Below, one piece after another: positions 5,125 to 5,282 of a stretch of 5,282 nt of DNA. This stretch comes from an uncultured Lachnospiraceae bacterium (lineage in GTDB: Bacteria; Bacillota; Clostridia; Lachnospirales; Lachnospiraceae). The stretch spans positions 1 to 5,282 of the forward strand of contig CAJTXH010000148.1 of the NCBI GenBank assembly GCA_910580005.1, read 5' to 3'. The notes below the pieces were generated by a model. The model did no database searches and had not been told where the DNA came from. It worked only from the letters and a program-made list of their open reading frames with translations. Within the stretch, counting starts at the first letter, position 1. Every line of letters begins with the position of its first letter. The position numbers were made by a program, and so were the translations under genes.

Positions 5125-5282
5125 TGTACTTTCCTTTCTTTTTTTGCCTCTTCTTTATTTTCATATATTTTTATGCCCTCAAGGTGCGGAATAACTATTA
5201 TATCCAGTTTTTTTCTGGTCTGGTAACTATTTTCTGCAATCATTTTAAAACGCTGTAAAAGGTTTTCGCCAGAGTTTTCTTC
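5121..5282 (-). CDS. C-terminal 53 residues of an unidentified protein (5' end outside window)
   Basis: An open minus-strand frame enters from the right edge and ends at TGA 5123-5121. It is protein-like: an amphipathic helix (LLQRFKMIAENSYQTRKKL), a hydrophobic strand (DIIVIP), HLEGIKIYEN and a highly charged Lys/Glu tail (KEEAKKERKVQ). No signal peptide or membrane segment lies in the visible part. Its stop overlaps the start of the secreted-peptide gene by 4 bases, so the two are almost certainly cotranscribed and translationally coupled. The family cannot be named from this fragment. What it is would strongly inform the role of the peptide, for example a regulator, a processing enzyme or an unrelated cytoplasmic protein. 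Confidence 0.75.
   Translation of the reverse strand, partial: EENSGENLLQRFKMIAENSYQTRKKLDIIVIPHLEGIKIYENKEEAKKERKVQ

Overview
The window looks like chromosomal DNA from a low-GC Gram-positive anaerobe of the Clostridia, most likely a Lachnospiraceae-type organism. The reasons are a very AT-rich intergenic composition, strong AGGAGG-type Shine-Dalgarno sites, SigA-type promoters, a CIRCE heat-shock operator, a Gram-positive-style lipoprotein and a DUF3783 protein. No species can be named from this sequence alone.

Layout. Bases 1-64 hold the last 20 codons of an unidentified plus-strand gene. Bases 65-249 form the clpB control region: a weak AT-rich hairpin, then a CIRCE-like HrcA operator whose spacer and right arm carry the -35 box of an extended -10 promoter. 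clpB itself (250-2826) is complete, with all diagnostic AAA+ residues intact. It ends at a 14-bp perfect terminator hairpin. A 393-bp non-coding stretch follows (2827-3219). It holds that terminator, a near-consensus promoter, a strong but orphan Shine-Dalgarno tract followed by a 19-codon coding-like relic, a dyad, and a second, proximal promoter. A single lipoprotein gene (3220-4443) comes next. A bidirectional terminator then separates it from a converging minus-strand operon that enters from the right edge: an unidentified partial gene (5282-5121), a small secreted cationic peptide (5124-4912, coupled by an ATGA overlap) and a DUF3783 protein (4868-4497).

How the parts fit. clpB is an independent heat-shock unit, predicted to be HrcA-repressed, encoding the disaggregase that works with DnaK. 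The lipoprotein is a monocistronic envelope module bounded by terminators, with no functional link to clpB visible. The minus-strand operon combines an exported 36-residue aromatic, basic mature peptide with a small cytoplasmic protein. The best candidates for something undescribed are this secreted peptide operon and the unexplained leader between clpB and the lipoprotein gene. No CRISPR array, tRNA, rRNA, complete mobile element or recognised riboswitch was found.
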